Assembly: GCF_000308795.1 (NCBI RefSeq)
Contig: NZ_BAGK01000021.1
Coordinates: forward strand, 1 to 64,000
Length of the DNA: 64,000 nt
Source: Nocardia thailandica NBRC 100428
Lineage (GTDB): Bacteria; Actinomycetota; Actinomycetes; Mycobacteriales; Mycobacteriaceae
Direction: 5' to 3'
Position numbers and translations under genes: made by a program. Below, in pieces: positions 62,790-64,000 of the stretch; position 1 is the stretch's first letter; each line of letters opens with the position of its first letter. The notes under the pieces were generated by a model that searched no databases, had not been told where the DNA came from, and was given only the letters and a program-made list of their open reading frames with translations.

Positions 62790-63548
62790 ATGTCCTGGAC
62801 CGGAGATCCCATCTGGCTCGCGGATGTTCTGCGCGCGGCCGGATTGAAAGTCATCGAACACGAGGGCTGGCGCGACCGGGGTCACGGGGATTTCCGTGAC
62901 CTGCGCGGAGTGCTGTGCCATCACACCGCGGGCGGCGGAACCCAAGACTGGCGCATTGTTCAGTTCGGCCGACCGGACCTGGACGGCCCGCTGGCTCAGC
63001 TGGTTCTGGAACGGGACGGCACCTTCCGTGTGATCGCCGCGGGCGTCTGCTGGCACGCCGGCCGCGGCTCGTGGCCCGGCTGGCCGACCGACAACGCCAA
63101 CTACCACGTGATCGGCATCGAGGCGGTATCCCGCGGCGACGGATCCGACTGGACCCCAGCGCAACTCGACGCCTACAAGCGCGGTTGCGCCGCGATCCTG
63201 TCCCGCATCGGCCGCACCGCCGACGACTGTGTGGCGCACCGCGAGTACAGCAGTGAAGGAAAAATCGACCCCGCCGGCATCGAGATGGATTCGTTCCGCC
63301 GTGATGTGCAGGCCTTCATCGACGGAGAGGACGCGCCGATGAGCGCAGCCGAAGTCAACCAGATCCGAGAGTTCGTCACCGCGTACTGCGGCCCGATCGG
63401 CGCGGACGTCAAGGACATTCGCGAACAGCTCTGTGGCAAGGCCCAGCGCGATACCGGTGAGTTCGCCGGTTGGCCCCAGCTCGGCAATCGCACCCTCGTG
63501 GACGCGGTGGCCGACATCCTGACCCGTCTGCAACGTCTGGAGAAGTAG
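62790..63548 (+). CDS. Endolysin, N-acetylmuramoyl-L-alanine amidase (Amidase_2)
   Basis: 252 residues. Zinc amidase: H44/H45 in VLCHHTAGG, H89 near VCWHAGRGSW, E111 in GIEAVS, H150 in CVAHREYS and K158 in EGKIDP follow the T7-lysozyme/PGRP order. The C-terminal ~90 residues (MSAAEVNQIREFVTAYCGPI...) are helical, perhaps a cell-wall-binding or multimer segment. Cuts peptidoglycan; with the LysB and the holin-like proteins it makes a full lysis set for a mycolate-bearing host. Confidence 0.88.
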   Translation: MSWTGDPIWLADVLRAAGLKVIEHEGWRDRGHGDFRDLRGVLCHHTAGGGTQDWRIVQFGRPDLDGPLAQLVLERDGTFRVIAAGVCWHAGRGSWPGWPTDNANYHVIGIEAVSRGDGSDWTPAQLDAYKRGCAAILSRIGRTADDCVAHREYSSEGKIDPAGIEMDSFRRDVQAFIDGEDAPMSAAEVNQIREFVTAYCGPIGADVKDIREQLCGKAQRDTGEFAGWPQLGNRTLVDAVADILTRLQRLEK

Positions 63549-63558
63549 GAGGCCCCGC

Positions 63559-63741
63559 ATGTCCTCGAGTTCACGTTCGGTCTCCGCCTGGACGCCCGGC
63601 GTCCTCCGAACGCCCTCTCCGGGTGGCAGCACCCGCGTCGGAAACGTCTACAACTTCAACAATATGGCCGAACAGGCCACCTTCCAGCGGGTGCAGCGCG
63701 TCAACAAGGGCGTCGCGATCAAGCGGTCCGCGCAGCGATAG
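63559..63741 (+). CDS. Small protein after the endolysin
   Basis: 60 residues, basic, with TRVGNVYNFNNMAEQATFQRVQRVNKG in the second half (core VGNVYNFNNMAEQ). Similar NFNN/NYNF motifs end the tape measure gene product (IYNFNGTDP), hinting at a tail-tip anchoring peptide. ATG after GGAGGCCCCGC. Not recognised. Confidence 0.5.
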   Translation: MSSSSRSVSAWTPGVLRTPSPGGSTRVGNVYNFNNMAEQATFQRVQRVNKGVAIKRSAQR

Positions 63742-63810
63742 CCCGGCCCGGGTAACCGAGGCTTTCGAGATCGTCCAGGTCGGCGGTGACGGCCCGTCGC
63801 TTGCGCGACA

Positions 63811-63824
63811 GAACCCATGTTCGA
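63811..63824 (+). promoter_or_regulatory. LexA-type SOS box
   Basis: GAACCCATGTTCGA contains GAAC-N4-GTTC, the core of the Gram-positive/actinobacterial SOS box. It lies 85 bp before the ATG of the HTH gene at 63909. By motif only; one arm (CAGAAC) lacks the outer TCG. Confidence 0.55.
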
Positions 63825-63908
63825 ATGACAAATGATGTGGCAAGCGCGTCGTCAGAGTGATGCGTGATTGCCGACGTGGCTCGATGGGGAGGCGGTTCGG
63901 TGGGCTGG

Positions 63909-64000
63909 ATGGGCGAATGCACCGGCAACAGAGTTGAGTGGGCGATGGCCGCCGTGGGGGTGGAGCATGGGGCGCTCGCGGCGCGGACAGGTCTCCCCGA
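63909..64000 (+). CDS. Small HTH-like regulator of the tail cluster (3), cut by the window edge
   Basis: 30 codons visible, open to the edge. RVEWAMAAVGVEHGALAARTGLP parallels RVSSVMGTIGMDSRTLALRTGLP of the gene at 42377 (core GALAARTGLP / TLALRTGLP). ATG 63909 fits the family start; a GTG at 63864 is also in frame. Downstream of the SOS box, so possibly the DNA-damage switch of the cluster. Confidence 0.55.
   Translation, partial: MGECTGNRVEWAMAAVGVEHGALAARTGLP

Larger units (their letters stand above)
63742..64000. other. Right-edge region with SOS box
   Basis: After the last tail gene. Contains CCCGG-C-CCGGG (63743-63753), a LexA-type box at 63811-63824 and the start of another small HTH gene. 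No minus-strand gene is convincing. Confidence 0.5.

Noticed and set aside
63719..63928. Minus-strand 69-codon ORF at the right edge
   Set aside because: Would run against the end of the last tail gene and through the SOS box; no ribosome site or family match.

Overview
The window is chromosomal DNA of a mycolic-acid actinomycete, most likely Nocardia or a close relative. It is very GC-rich, has many GTG starts and leaderless-looking promoters, and carries the order clpC / mhuD / hydrolase / mutY / can / lipoprotein / radA / lpqE / carD-ispD-ispF-cysS-rlmB, which matches the Mycobacterium tuberculosis Rv3579c-Rv3596c neighbourhood. A gene for a LysB-type mycolate esterase also fits a mycolate-bearing host.

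Layout. 38-10775: a small biosynthetic cluster with a two-module NRPS (C-A-T-C-A-T-TE; the first A domain has a serine code), two paralogous FAD monooxygenases and an SDR whose YxxxK lysine is replaced. 11489-14047: clpC with a ClgR-like box upstream. 14111-23110: accessory and stress genes (DUF1877, a luciferase-like oxidoreductase, VWA protein, NarL-type two-component system facing an ABC exporter, TetR/azoreductase/SMR unit with paired operators, SRPBCC protein, OsmC). 23162-24792: a cobalamin riboswitch driving cbtB-cbtA and a membrane gene. 24873-35903: the conserved core block named above; disA is missing from its usual place beside radA. 35910-37950: crotonase and acyl-CoA dehydrogenase genes. 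38346-41022: znuB-znuC-znuA behind a Zur box.

41811-63741 and beyond is the most interesting part: a phage-tail gene cluster without any head, portal, terminase, integrase or replication gene in view. It starts with a lambda-like switch (XRE repressor and a small HTH gene, two facing leaderless promoters, five operators at 21-bp spacing whose motif contains the start codons). A LysB, three small membrane/holin-like proteins, an unknown protein, and a 927-residue polymorphic-toxin-like protein with a RelA/SpoT-like C-terminus follow. Then come three copies of a candidate immunity gene separated by toxin-tip remnants. A siphovirus tail module closes the cluster: terminator, tube, G/GT chaperone with -1 frameshift, a short tape measure, Dit, Gp37-like hub, three collagen-like fibre paralogues, two more fibre proteins and an amidase endolysin. 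A LexA-type SOS box and the start of another small HTH gene of the same family lie at the right edge. I infer a non-contractile (F-type) tailocin or a defective prophage domesticated as one, with its own mycolate-aware lysis functions, SOS/repressor control and a toxin/immunity locus embedded in it. Head genes beyond the right edge cannot be excluded, but they would be in an unusual place.
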